Below, one piece after another: positions 45,143-53,372 of a DNA stretch of 64,000 nt; the stretch's first letter is position 1, and the number at the start of each line of letters is the position of its first letter. The position numbers were made by a program, and so were the translations under genes. The notes beneath the pieces were generated by a model that was not told the DNA's origin, ran no database searches, and saw only the letters and a list, made by a program, of their open reading frames with translations. Source of the stretch: Streptomyces sp. HUAS 15-9 (lineage in GTDB: Bacteria > Actinomycetota > Actinomycetes > Streptomycetales > Streptomycetaceae). The stretch is from the NCBI RefSeq assembly GCF_025642155.1, contig NZ_CP106798.1, positions 2,418,001-2,482,000 of the forward strand, in the 5' to 3' direction.

Positions 45143-45350
45143 TACCGCACTGTTCGGGGACGGATGCGCTCATCCCCAAGGACGAGTACCGACGGTCGCG
45201 CTCCGGCGTAGGGAGTAGGTGGCCCCCGAGGTGACCGCCGGATGAACCGTCTGCAACGCCCCCTCTGTCCTCCTACAGACGACTGGTGTTGCCGGATCGT
45301 TCCCCGCTCGGCTGGGGTCCACCCCCCGGCACCCCGTACCCTTGTGTTTT
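45143..45350. promoter_or_regulatory. Divergent region between pspA and the DUF3043 gene
   Basis: The 208 bases contain a possible -10 box TACCCT (45337-45342) eight bases before the GTG of the DUF3043 gene, so its message may be leaderless. No other feature stands out. Confidence 0.45.
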
Positions 45351-45947
45351 GTGTTCCGTAGCCGTTCAAAGGACGAGAAGGCGCCCACCGACAAGGTGCC
45401 GGTGACCGACTCCACGCAGCCCCGTGACCCGCAGGCCCCCAAGGGCAGGCCCACGCCCAAGCGCAGTGAGGCCCAGTCCCAGCGCCGCAGCGTCGCCAAC
45501 ACGCCGACGACCCGCAAGGAGGCCGCCAAACGCCAGCGCGACGAGCGCCGCGTCCAGCTGGAGCGGCAGCGTCAGGCGCTGGCCGGCGGCGACGAGCGGT
45601 ATCTGCCCGCCCGCGACAAGGGCCCGGTCCGCAAGTTCGCCCGCGACTGGGTCGACTCGCGCTTCAACGTGGCGGAGTTCTTCCTGCCGCTGGCCGTGGT
45701 CATCCTCGTGCTGAGCGTCGTACGGGTGGCCGCGCTGCAGAACATCGCGCTGCTGCTGTGGCTCGTGGTGATCGTGCTGATCGTGCTCGACGCGATCGTC
45801 TCGGGCTTCCGGCTGCGCAAGCGGCTGGAGGAGCGCTTCCCGGACCAGAACCGTCGGGGCGCGGTCGCCTACGCCCTGATGCGCTCCCTCCAGATGCGCC
45901 GGCTCCGGCTGCCGAAGCCGCAGGTCAAGCGCGGAGAGCGGCCCTGA
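45351..45947 (+). CDS. DUF3043 membrane protein
   Basis: A 198-residue protein with a basic N-terminal half (KRSEAQSQRRSVANTPTTRK, then KRQRDERRVQLERQRQ) and two membrane helices (FFLPLAVVILVLSVVRVAAL; IALLLWLVVIVLIVLDAIVS), followed by a basic tail. This is the DUF3043 layout of actinobacteria. Start GTG 45351. The stop overlaps the presumed CTG start of the next gene. Function unknown. Confidence 0.82.
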   Translation: MFRSRSKDEKAPTDKVPVTDSTQPRDPQAPKGRPTPKRSEAQSQRRSVANTPTTRKEAAKRQRDERRVQLERQRQALAGGDERYLPARDKGPVRKFARDWVDSRFNVAEFFLPLAVVILVLSVVRVAALQNIALLLWLVVIVLIVLDAIVSGFRLRKRLEERFPDQNRRGAVAYALMRSLQMRRLRLPKPQVKRGERP

Positions 45948-46732
45948 GCGCAGAGGCTTTCTCCGGGGGTGCGGCCGATGCGTGGCTGAGCAGGCTCGGC
46001 GGTCTGCGAGATGTCGTACGACAGGAGCTGGTGGCCCGGCAGCTCGACGAGCAGATAGCCGGGCGGTTCCCGGTCGGGCAACGGCTGCGGGTGCTCGACG
46101 TGGGGATGGGCCAGGGCACGCAGGCGCTGCGGCTGGCCCGCGCCGGGCACCATGTGACCGGTGTCGAGCAGGACGCCACGATGATCGCGGCCGCCCGTGA
46201 GGTCCTGTCCGGGCAGCCGGAGGGGATCCGCGAGCGGATGCGGATCGTCCAGGGCGACGGACGGGACACCGGCGTGCACTTCCTGCCGGGCAGCTTCGAC
46301 GTGGTGCTCTGCCATGGCGTGCTCATGTACGTCGAGGAGCCGGACCCGCTGGTGGCCGGGCTGGCCCGGATGCTCGCCCCGGGCGGGCTGCTGTCGCTGC
46401 TGGTGCGCAACGGGAACGCGCTGGCCATGCGGCCGGGGCTGGCGGGCGACTGGGCCGGGGCGCTGGGCGCGTTCGACACGACGGCCTACCGCAACCGGCT
46501 GGGGCTCGACGTACGGGCCGACCGGCTGGAGACGCTGACGGCCACGCTGGCCGGGATCGGCGCCCCGCTGCACGCCTGGTACGGCGTACGGGTCTTCACC
46601 GACACGGCCGCGGACGGCACGGAGATCCCGGCCGACCTGGACACGCTGCTGGCCGCCGAGGAGCGGGCCGGGCGGACGGATCCCTATCGAGGGGTCGCGG
46701 CGCTGCTGCATCTGTGCGGCGTGCGGGGCTGA
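45944..46732 (+). CDS. SAM-dependent methyltransferase (CmoA/SmtA-like)
   Basis: About 262 residues with the class I methyltransferase motif I VLDVGMGQGTQALRLA, motif with VTGVEQD, and DVVLCHGVLMYVEEPDP. The start is uncertain. Family similarity begins at SAEAFSGGAADAWLSRL, and no ATG or GTG occurs there. The best candidate is CTG 45944, which overlaps the DUF3043 stop (CTGA) with GGAGAG six bases upstream. A GTG at 45758 is in frame but would overlap by 190 bases. Homologues resemble SmtA-type rRNA or small-molecule methyltransferases; substrate unknown. Confidence 0.8.
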   Translation: MSAEAFSGGAADAWLSRLGGLRDVVRQELVARQLDEQIAGRFPVGQRLRVLDVGMGQGTQALRLARAGHHVTGVEQDATMIAAAREVLSGQPEGIRERMRIVQGDGRDTGVHFLPGSFDVVLCHGVLMYVEEPDPLVAGLARMLAPGGLLSLLVRNGNALAMRPGLAGDWAGALGAFDTTAYRNRLGLDVRADRLETLTATLAGIGAPLHAWYGVRVFTDTAADGTEIPADLDTLLAAEERAGRTDPYRGVAALLHLCGVRG

Positions 46733-46751
46733 GCGCCCGGGGCGATACGGA

Positions 46752-46783
46752 ACGGGGCGGCCGCGTCGGCGGGACCGCCCCGT
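46752..46783. terminator. Terminator after the methyltransferase gene
   Basis: Stem ACGGGGCGG / CCGCCCCGT (9 bp) with a 14-base loop, 20 bases beyond the stop and just before the convergent small gene. Confidence 0.7.
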
Positions 46784-46802
46784 GCGAGCCGTCCTGGCCG
46801 TC

Positions 46803-47015
46803 CTACGACTCTTCGGCGTGCAGGTTCATCGGCCCGTAGATCTCCGTGGTGTCCTCGAAGAGCCGCACCTGGTCCGCGCCACCCTCGACAAGGGCCTTCC
46901 AGTGCTCACCGATCCATGACTCGGCATCCCCCTGCGTGGTGAATTCCTCGGGCTGCACCGCGGGCTGGACCTCCGTCCCGTCGGCCTTCTCGAACCGCCA
47001 CGTCCATGCCGCCAT
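46803..47015 (-). CDS. Small acidic protein (possible partner of the methyltransferase or unrelated)
   Basis: A 70-residue protein, MAAWTWRFEKADGTEVQPAV, then EFTTQGDAESWIGEHWKAL, ending YGPMNLHAEES. It is acidic and Trp-rich with no signal peptide. The start is ATG 47015, with GGAGG six bases upstream; a second ATG at 47027 is less well placed. It is a widespread Streptomyces protein as far as I recall, of unknown function. Confidence 0.7.
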   Translation of the reverse strand: MAAWTWRFEKADGTEVQPAVQPEEFTTQGDAESWIGEHWKALVEGGADQVRLFEDTTEIYGPMNLHAEES

Positions 47016-47147
47016 GTACGCCTCCAAGGTGTCGGCACGTGCAGATCAGGGGCCGGAATCTTGATCGGCTCCTGCGCGCGTCAGCCTATTCGCTCCGCTG
47101 GGTCGGCGGTGAGAGCACGGGAGGTCGTTCGCGATCTGCCGATCGGT

Positions 47148-47205
47148 GGGACTGGTCGCGCCCCGCGGCGGAGCAGCTGATGTCACGGCCCCGCGCCCCT
47201 GGGCG
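47148..47205. repeat. Streptomyces interspersed repeat, copy 2
   Basis: Begins GGGACTGGTCGCGCCCCGCG and ends GCCCCGCGCCCCTGGGCGG. Same element as at 34766-34821. Lies upstream of the cobU fusion gene, in a divergent intergenic gap, as does copy 1. Confidence 0.68.
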
Positions 47206-47262
47206 GTGCCCCTTCGGGGCCACCGGTGCGCGCAACCCGCGCCGACAAGCGAAAATCAGTCC

Positions 47263-48471
47263 GTGGAAGTGACCTTGCTCGGAACCGGTGCCCCCGCGGG
47301 ACTGCCCCGCCCCGCATGTCCCTGTGCCGTCTGTGCGGCCGCGTTGGGGCCGGATGCGAGGGCCGCTGCCGCGCTGCTCGTGGACGGGGCGGTGTTGCTC
47401 GATCTCACGCCCGGGGCGGCGTTCGCGGCCGCTCGGGCCGGGCGTTCGCTGGGGGGTGTGCGGCAGGTGCTGCTGTCGCATCCGCACGACGGGCCCGCCG
47501 TTGAGGTGCCGGCCGGGCTGCCGCAGCCGGTGCGGGTGCCGGACGGGCGGGAGTTGGCGCTGCTGACGGGGCATCGGGTGCGGGCGCTGGCGATGGACGC
47601 GGGCGGCACGGGGTACGCGGTGACCGGGCCGGCGGGGCAGCGGGTGCTGTATCTGCCGCCCGGGTCCGCCCCGGCCGGGCTGGAGGAGGGGACGGGGCCC
47701 GCCGAGGTGTACGACCTGGTCTTCGCGGACGTGGTGGGGCGGCCGGACGCGCTGGCCAAGCTGCGGGCGGTGGGGGCCGTCGGGCCGACGACGGATGTGG
47801 TCGCCGTGCATCTGGACCACGATGTGCCGCCGGGCGCGGAGTTGCGGCGCCGGCTGGCCGCTGCGGGGGCGCGGGCGGTGCCGGACGGGACGACGCTGGT
47901 GGTGGGGGCGTACGAGGAGGTGCCCGACGTGCCGCGGCGCACGCTGGTGCTCGGTGGCGCCCGGTCGGGGAAGTCCGTGGAGGCCGAACGGCGGCTGGAG
48001 GCGTTTCCCGATGTGCTGTACGTGGCGACGGGCGGTTCGCGCAACGGGGACACCGAGTGGGCGGCCCGGGTGGCCGCGCACCGGGAGCGGCGGCCGGGGT
48101 CGTGGCGTACGACGGAGACGTGCGACCTCGTGCCCCTGCTGGCGGAGGACGGGCCGCCGCTGCTGATCGACTGTCTGTCGTTGTGGCTGACGGACGCGAT
48201 GGACTCGGTCGGGGCGTGGGACGACGCGGAGTGGGCGGCCGGGGGCGAACGGGCGTTGCGGGAGCGGGTACGGGAGTTGACGGCCGCGGTGCGGGCCGCC
48301 CGGCGGACCGTGGTCGCGGTGTCGAACGAGGTGGGGTCGGGGATCGTGCCGGCCACCGCGTCCGGGCGCCGCTACCGGGATGAACTGGGGCGGCTGAACG
48401 CGGCGTTCGCGGCCGAGTGCGAGCACGTACTGATGGTGGTGGCGGGGCAGGCCCTGGTGCTGCGGGCGTGA
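47263..48471 (+). CDS. cobU: CobU with N-terminal MBL-like domain (fusion)
   Basis: A 402-residue two-domain protein. The C-terminal part (about 226-402) is CobU: P-loop GGARSGKS at 231-238, then RRPGSWRTTE, LIDCLSLWLTD and NEVGSGIVP, which is complete for the cobinamide kinase/guanylyltransferase. The N-terminal part (about 1-225) starts EVTLLGTGAPAGLPRPACPC, as in metallo-beta-lactamase-fold proteins, but the HxHxDH metal site is reduced to SHPHDG, so catalytic metal binding is doubtful. Start GTG 47263. It is the first of three cobalamin genes (cobU, cobT, cobS) spread over 8 kb. The role of the extra domain is unknown. Confidence 0.9.
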   Translation: MEVTLLGTGAPAGLPRPACPCAVCAAALGPDARAAAALLVDGAVLLDLTPGAAFAAARAGRSLGGVRQVLLSHPHDGPAVEVPAGLPQPVRVPDGRELALLTGHRVRALAMDAGGTGYAVTGPAGQRVLYLPPGSAPAGLEEGTGPAEVYDLVFADVVGRPDALAKLRAVGAVGPTTDVVAVHLDHDVPPGAELRRRLAAAGARAVPDGTTLVVGAYEEVPDVPRRTLVLGGARSGKSVEAERRLEAFPDVLYVATGGSRNGDTEWAARVAAHRERRPGSWRTTETCDLVPLLAEDGPPLLIDCLSLWLTDAMDSVGAWDDAEWAAGGERALRERVRELTAAVRAARRTVVAVSNEVGSGIVPATASGRRYRDELGRLNAAFAAECEHVLMVVAGQALVLRA

Positions 48472-48474
48472 GGG

Positions 48475-49500
48475 CTACGGCAGTTGCGCCGGGTCCTTGC
48501 GGGCGATGATGCGGTAGGCGTTCGAGAAGCGGGTGCGGCGCAGCAGGGGGGCCAGGGTGTGGTCGAGGGCCGTCGCGGCGGCCACCAGGGGGGTGGTCAC
48601 CGGGCGCAACGCCCTGGGCAGGACGTGGGTCAGGGCCAGGGAGAGGGCCGCTGACAGGTCGTAGGGGACATGGGGGGCTCTGCGGTCCGTGGTGACGATG
48701 GTGCAGCCCTGGGACTCCAGTTCCGCGCGCAGGTTGTCCAGGGGCATCAGATGGAGATGGCGGGGCTGGCTGTAGGGGAGCCACCACTTGCCCAGGAGCG
48801 TGCCGAACGCGCTGTGGGGGTCGGGGACTTCGACGAGGAGATGGCCGCCGGGGCGCAGGGCGGTGAGCGCGGCGCGGAGTTCGGCGCGCGGGTCGGGGGT
48901 GTGTTCCAGGTGGTGGAACATGCTGACCACGTCGTAGCGGGAGCGCAGCCGGGCGAGGACGGCGGGGGTGGTGAGATGGCCCTGGTGGGCCTCCTCGATA
49001 CGGCCGGCCGCACGAGCACGCTCCACGCGGGGCGTCGGGTCGAGGCCGTCGAAGGACGTGTAGGCGAAGAGTTCCCTCGCCGTCTGAGGGAAATGGGCAT
49101 GGCCCGTGCCGACGTCCAGCCAACTCTCCGGCTCGGGCAGGGCGAGCATCGCGCGGGCCGCGGCCCGGTGGCGATGGGGGTACCGCCCTGCTCGAGCGCA
49201 GTCGAGAGCCTGGGGGAGGCCGACGCGGGCGGCGAGGATGCGCTCGGCGAAGTCCTCCAAGTGCCCTTCGTAGAAGTCCCGGTGGTGCAGGGCGAGTCCC
49301 TCGGAGGTGAGCCGTGGGTTCTGGAAGGCGTGGGCGCAGTCGCGGCACTCGTCGACGACGAACGTGCCGGGCCGGTGCCGGGTGAAGTCGGGCGCGCGCA
49401 GCCGGGTGCGCAGGCGTCTGGAGCCGCACCAGGGGCAGTCCTCGCGGCGTGGCTCGTGGAATCCGTCGGTGGACTGCGGGGTGGGGGGCGAGGGCGGCAT
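48475..49500 (-). CDS. Class I SAM methyltransferase with N-terminal zinc ribbon
   Basis: A 341-residue protein. It has a CPWCGS ... CRDCAH zinc ribbon at about residues 22-60 and a methyltransferase domain with WLDVGTGHAHFPQTA, then MFHHLEHTPDPRAEL and LLVEVPDPHS. The start is ATG 49500, with GGGAGCC upstream; the same frame is open far upstream but overlaps cobT. Residues about 95-108 are encoded by a recurrent Streptomyces repeat (49176-49218). Its stop lies 4 bases from the cobU stop (convergent). Substrate unknown; the layout resembles sugar or lipid methyltransferases. Confidence 0.85.
   Translation of the reverse strand: MPPSPPTPQSTDGFHEPRREDCPWCGSRRLRTRLRAPDFTRHRPGTFVVDECRDCAHAFQNPRLTSEGLALHHRDFYEGHLEDFAERILAARVGLPQALDCARAGRYPHRHRAAARAMLALPEPESWLDVGTGHAHFPQTARELFAYTSFDGLDPTPRVERARAAGRIEEAHQGHLTTPAVLARLRSRYDVVSMFHHLEHTPDPRAELRAALTALRPGGHLLVEVPDPHSAFGTLLGKWWLPYSQPRHLHLMPLDNLRAELESQGCTIVTTDRRAPHVPYDLSAALSLALTHVLPRALRPVTTPLVAAATALDHTLAPLLRRTRFSNAYRIIARKDPAQLP
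49176..49218. repeat. Recurrent Streptomyces repeat inserted within a coding region
   Basis: The element has GGGGGTACCGCCCTGCTCGA, then GCGCAGTCGAGAGCCTGGGG. It contains the inverted arms CTCGA/TCGAG. Sequences of the form CTCGAGCGNAGNCGAGAGC-TGGGGGAG are, from memory, widely repeated in Streptomyces genomes. Here the repeat is read through in frame. Confidence 0.65.
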
Positions 49501-49633
49501 GGGCGGCTCCCTGTACGACAATCCGCTGCAAAATGGAACGTATGGGATTCCGATCTTGGGTGCCAAGACGCCGTCCGGGTGGGGTGGCCCTGTGGCACGG
49601 AACCGTTGGTTCTCTGCCGGTACTGTTCGGCGA

Positions 49634-50797
49634 ATGAGCTCGCTTAATCTCGACGACTTCACCGATCTGATCGAGCGCCCGGACGGCGGCGTGCGCCGTG
49701 ACGCCGAGGCGCGACGGGAACGTCTGGTCGTGCCGCCCGGGTCGCTGGGGCGCCTGGACGAACTGGGTGAGTGGCTGGCGGCCGCGCAGGGCGCGGTGCC
49801 GGTACGACCGGTCGAACGGCCGCGGGTCGTTCTCTTCGCCGGTGACCACGGGATCGCCGAACTGGGCGTCTCCGCGCGGCCGGCGGGCAGCGCCGAGCTG
49901 CTGGTGCGGTCCGTGCTGGAGGGTGCCAGCCCGGTGTCGGTGCTCGCGCGGCGGCTCGGCGTGCCGGTGCGGGTCGTGGACATGGCGCTGGACTGCGAGC
50001 CGGACGCGCTGCCGAAGGACGTCGTACGGCACCGGGTGCGGCGCGGCAGCGGTCGTATCGACATCGAGGACGCGCTGACCGCACAGGAGGCGGAGGACGC
50101 CTTCCGGGCGGGTGTCGCGGTGGCCGACGAGGAGGCCGACTCCGGTACGGATCTGGTGGTGCTCGGCGACGTGAGCGTGGGCGGGACCACGGCGGCGGCC
50201 GTGCTGGTCGCGGCGCTGTGCGGGACCGACGCGTCGGTGGTCACCGGGCGCGGCGGGCTCGCGATCGACGACCTGACCTGGATGCGCAAGTGCGCGGCCG
50301 TCCGTGACGCGCTGCGCCGGGCCCGGCCGGTGCTCGGCGACCAGTTGGAGCTGCTGGCCACCGTGGGCGGGGCCGACCTCGCCGCGATGACCGGGTTCCT
50401 GCTGCAGGCCGCCGTACGGAAGCTGCCGGTGATCCTGGACGGGGTCGTGGCGGCCGCGTGTGCGCTGGTCGCGCAGCGCGTCGCGTTCCGGGCGCCGGAC
50501 TGGTGGCTGGCCGGGCACGGCAGCGGGGAGCCGGGACAGGCGAAGGCGCTGGACCGGATGGCCCTGGAGCCGCTGCTCGACCAGGGGGTGACCGTCGGAG
50601 AGGGTGTCGGGGCGCTGCTCGCACTGCCGCTGGTGCAGGCCGCGGCGGCGCTGGCGGCGGAGCTTCCCGAGAAGGAGCCGGAGAAGGACACCGAGAGGGA
50701 CGCCGAGGAGGGCTCCGACGAGGGCGTCGAAATGGGCGCCGCCGAGGACGCCGAGAAGAGTGCCGAAGGGGACTCCGAAGCGGGCGGTCCGGCCTGA
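49634..50797 (+). CDS. cobT: Nicotinate-nucleotide-dimethylbenzimidazole phosphoribosyltransferase, acidic tail
   Basis: A 387-residue CobT. Motifs include RLDELGEWLAAAQG near the start, FAGDHGIAELGVSA and GDVSVGGTTAAA. The catalytic Glu is in VTVGEGVGALLALPL. The extra C-terminal tail (about 343-387) is highly acidic with repeated E/D/A and is not needed for the fold. The start is ATG 49634; a -10-like TACTGT at 49621-49626 suggests a leaderless message. The enzyme transfers phosphoribose to the lower-ligand base in cobalamin synthesis. No cobalamin riboswitch is seen in the 133 bases upstream. Confidence 0.93.
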   Translation: MSSLNLDDFTDLIERPDGGVRRDAEARRERLVVPPGSLGRLDELGEWLAAAQGAVPVRPVERPRVVLFAGDHGIAELGVSARPAGSAELLVRSVLEGASPVSVLARRLGVPVRVVDMALDCEPDALPKDVVRHRVRRGSGRIDIEDALTAQEAEDAFRAGVAVADEEADSGTDLVVLGDVSVGGTTAAAVLVAALCGTDASVVTGRGGLAIDDLTWMRKCAAVRDALRRARPVLGDQLELLATVGGADLAAMTGFLLQAAVRKLPVILDGVVAAACALVAQRVAFRAPDWWLAGHGSGEPGQAKALDRMALEPLLDQGVTVGEGVGALLALPLVQAAAALAAELPEKEPEKDTERDAEEGSDEGVEMGAAEDAEKSAEGDSEAGGPA

Positions 50798-50839
50798 ATG
50801 ACGCGGTTCGCCGTGTCCGCGCCCATATGATCCTCGCCT

Positions 50840-52636
50840 ATGGGAGATGCCCGAATTGCCGCGGAACAGGAAGCCGGCCCGGGGCACCCGGGTGACACGG
50901 AACGGCGGTCCACCGGGGCCTCCCGGCGGGCCGCCGCCTTCGCCGTCTGGTACTTGCGGGCCGTCGCCTTCATCAACTTCCTCAGCGCGGTGTGGGTGTC
51001 CCTGGGACAGGACGTACGGCGGCACAACCAGGAGAACTTCTTCACCCCGTATCTGCTGACGGCCGGCTTCGCCTCCGGTGTGTTCACCGCGTTCCTGGCG
51101 ATCACGATGCGGCGCCGCAAGCGGGCCGCGTGGATCCTGAACCTGGTGCTGAGCGGGGTGTTCCTGGCCCTGTTCGCCCTCGCCATGGCGTTCCCGGAGA
51201 TCCGGCAGTACGCGCAGAACTGGATCTCCCTCGTCCTCACGGCCGCCTTCGTCGGCGCGCTGCTCATGGGGCGGCGGGAGTTCTACGCCAAGGGCGACCG
51301 GTCCAACCCCAAGCTCGCCGCCGGCGTCGCGGTCGGCGGCGGGCTGCTCGCCTCCCTGCTGGCGGCGCTCCTGGTGACGGTCACCAACCAGGCGCCGGAC
51401 GCGGCCCGTTCGACGTTCACGGAGCGCTGGCACTACGGCACGCTGCGGCTGATCTCGGTCGCCGCCGACGAGTCCCGCTTCCCCGGGATCTCCACGCCCA
51501 ACTGGGTCAACGTCGTCATCAACGTGCTCAGCACGATCCTCGTCCTCGCCGTCCTCTACGCCGCCTTCCGCTCCCGGCGCGCCGTCGACCCGCTCACCGA
51601 GGACGACGAGAAGCGGCTGCGGACGCTGCTCGACCGGCACGGCGAACGGGACTCGCTCGGGTACTTCGCGCTGCGCCGGGAGAAGAGCGCGGTGTGGTCG
51701 CCGACCGGGAAGGCCGCGGTGGCCTACCGGGTGGTGGGCGGGGTGTCGCTGGCCTCCGGGGATCCGATCGGCGACCCGGAGGCCTGGCCCGGGGCGATCG
51801 TGCCGTGGCTGGCCCAGGCGCGCGAGCACGGGTGGATCCCGGCCGTGATGGGGGCGGGCGAGGAGGCCGGGACCGTGTACGCACGGCACGGCCTCGACGC
51901 CCTGGAGCTCGGTGACGAGGCGCTCGTGGAGGTCGCCGAGTTCACGCTGGAGGGGCGCGCGATGCGCACTGTCCGGCAGGCGTTCAACCGGGTGAAGCGG
52001 GCCGGGTACGAGGTGCGCATCCGGCGGCACGCGGACATCCCGGCCGACGAGATGACGTACCTCATCGGCCGGGCCGACGACTGGCGGGACGGGGCGACCG
52101 AGCGCGGCTTCAGCATGGCGCTCGGGCGGCTCGGGGACCCCGCCGACGGGCAGTGCGTGATGCTGGAGTGCACGGACGCGAACGGCGAGCTGAAGGCGCT
52201 GCTGTCGTTCGTCCCCTGGGGCCCGCACGGGCTGTCGCTCGACCTCATGCGGCGGGACCGGGACTCCGACAACGGGCTGATGGAGTTCATGGTCATCGAG
52301 CTGCTGCGGCGGGCCGGGGAGATCAAGATCACTCAGGTCTCACTGAACTTCGCGATGTTCCGTTCGGTCTTCGAGCGTGGCGCACGCCTCGGCGCCGGGC
52401 CGGTGCTGAGGCTGTGGCGGTCGCTGCTCAGCTTCTTCTCGCGCTGGTGGCAGATCGAGTCGCTGTACCGCGCCAACGCGAAGTACCGGCCCATCTGGGA
52501 GCCCCGGTTCCTGCTCTTCGAGAAGAGCGCGGACCTGCCGCGCATCGGCCTGGCGTCGGCGCGCGCGGAGGGGTTTCTGGAGGCACCCGGGCTGCCGAAG
52601 TGGCTGCACCGCAAGCACCTGGAGACATACAGATGA
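50840..52636 (+). CDS. MprF-like membrane protein, phosphatidylglycerol lysyltransferase type
   Basis: A 598-residue protein. The N-terminal half has several membrane helices (residues ~30-250). The C-terminal part (~260-590) is a DUF2156 domain (LPG synthetase/LysX-like) with VAYRVVGGVSLASGDPIGDP and VSLNFAMFRSVFERG. Such proteins add amino acids to membrane phosphatidylglycerol from aminoacyl-tRNA. The exact amino acid is unknown. TATGAT at about 50825-50830 could serve as -10 for a leaderless mRNA. It overlaps the next gene by ATGA. Confidence 0.85.
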   Translation: MGDARIAAEQEAGPGHPGDTERRSTGASRRAAAFAVWYLRAVAFINFLSAVWVSLGQDVRRHNQENFFTPYLLTAGFASGVFTAFLAITMRRRKRAAWILNLVLSGVFLALFALAMAFPEIRQYAQNWISLVLTAAFVGALLMGRREFYAKGDRSNPKLAAGVAVGGGLLASLLAALLVTVTNQAPDAARSTFTERWHYGTLRLISVAADESRFPGISTPNWVNVVINVLSTILVLAVLYAAFRSRRAVDPLTEDDEKRLRTLLDRHGERDSLGYFALRREKSAVWSPTGKAAVAYRVVGGVSLASGDPIGDPEAWPGAIVPWLAQAREHGWIPAVMGAGEEAGTVYARHGLDALELGDEALVEVAEFTLEGRAMRTVRQAFNRVKRAGYEVRIRRHADIPADEMTYLIGRADDWRDGATERGFSMALGRLGDPADGQCVMLECTDANGELKALLSFVPWGPHGLSLDLMRRDRDSDNGLMEFMVIELLRRAGEIKITQVSLNFAMFRSVFERGARLGAGPVLRLWRSLLSFFSRWWQIESLYRANAKYRPIWEPRFLLFEKSADLPRIGLASARAEGFLEAPGLPKWLHRKHLETYR

Positions 52637-53349
52637 GGACACTCGCCCGCTGGGCCCGCGCCGAATGGGGGCTGCTCTGGGTCACCGTGCGCGAGCCGCT
52701 GCCCAAGCGGCGCCTGCAGGCGATCCCGATGACGATCGCGGCGGTGTGTCTGACCGCGACGCTGCATTTCGTGCATAACCAGTCGTGGGGCTACCGGTTC
52801 GTACAGAACATCGGAGCCGTGCGCGCCGAGGACCCGCTGTGGCTGGGACTCCTGCGGACTCCGCTGTCGCTGTTCGTGCCGGCCCTCGACCTGCCGGTGT
52901 GGGGTGCGCTCGCCCAGATCCTGTTCGTGTTCGGGATCGCCGAGATCTGCCTCGGCTGGTGGCGGACGCTGGCCATCGCGTACATCGCGACACTCGCCGG
53001 AACCCTGTACGCCCGCCTCGGCATCGCCCTGGGCCCGCATGCCCCGCTGGGCCTGCCGGCCTCGGACGCGCTGGTGGTGGACGCCGGTCCGTCGGCGGCC
53101 GTGGTGGGGCTCGCCGTGTACGTGGGGTGGCGCTACGGCGCCCATGTCACGGCGGCCGGAGTGACCACGGCGATGGTCGTCGAGGTCGTGGTGAAGGAGA
53201 ACCTCGCGGGCAAGGAACATCTGGCCGCGATCGCGGGCGTCATGGCACTGTGCGGGGCGACGGCCCTGCTGCACCGCCACCGCCGCGCCCCCGTGCGCCT
53301 GGGGAGACGAGCGGGCTCCGACCGGGACTTACCGCCACTGCGCACCTGA
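52633..53349 (+). CDS. Rhomboid-like membrane protein coupled to the MprF-like gene
   Basis: A 238-residue, six-helix protein. The segment DAGPSAAVVGLAVYVGWRYG lies where rhomboids have GxSG, and GKEHLAAIAGVMAL could hold the partner His. These are degenerate, so activity is uncertain. It starts at ATG 52633, overlapping the previous stop by ATGA, which implies translational coupling with the MprF-like gene and a shared role at the membrane. Confidence 0.72.
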   Translation: MRTLARWARAEWGLLWVTVREPLPKRRLQAIPMTIAAVCLTATLHFVHNQSWGYRFVQNIGAVRAEDPLWLGLLRTPLSLFVPALDLPVWGALAQILFVFGIAEICLGWWRTLAIAYIATLAGTLYARLGIALGPHAPLGLPASDALVVDAGPSAAVVGLAVYVGWRYGAHVTAAGVTTAMVVEVVVKENLAGKEHLAAIAGVMALCGATALLHRHRRAPVRLGRRAGSDRDLPPLRT

Positions 53350-53372
53350 GGCCGGGCCGTGCCCCCGTGTCC

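Noticed and set aside
48475-51267. Apparent 930-residue extension of the zinc-ribbon methyltransferase
   Set aside because: The upstream part is antisense to cobT and has Ser/Arg-rich shadow composition; ATG 49500 with a ribosome site is the natural start.
47405-52228. Very long minus-strand open frame (over 1600 codons) across cobU, cobT and the MprF-like gene
   Set aside because: It is low-complexity, rich in Pro/Arg/Ala, matches no family, and lies antisense to three well-supported genes. High GC removes stop codons in such frames.
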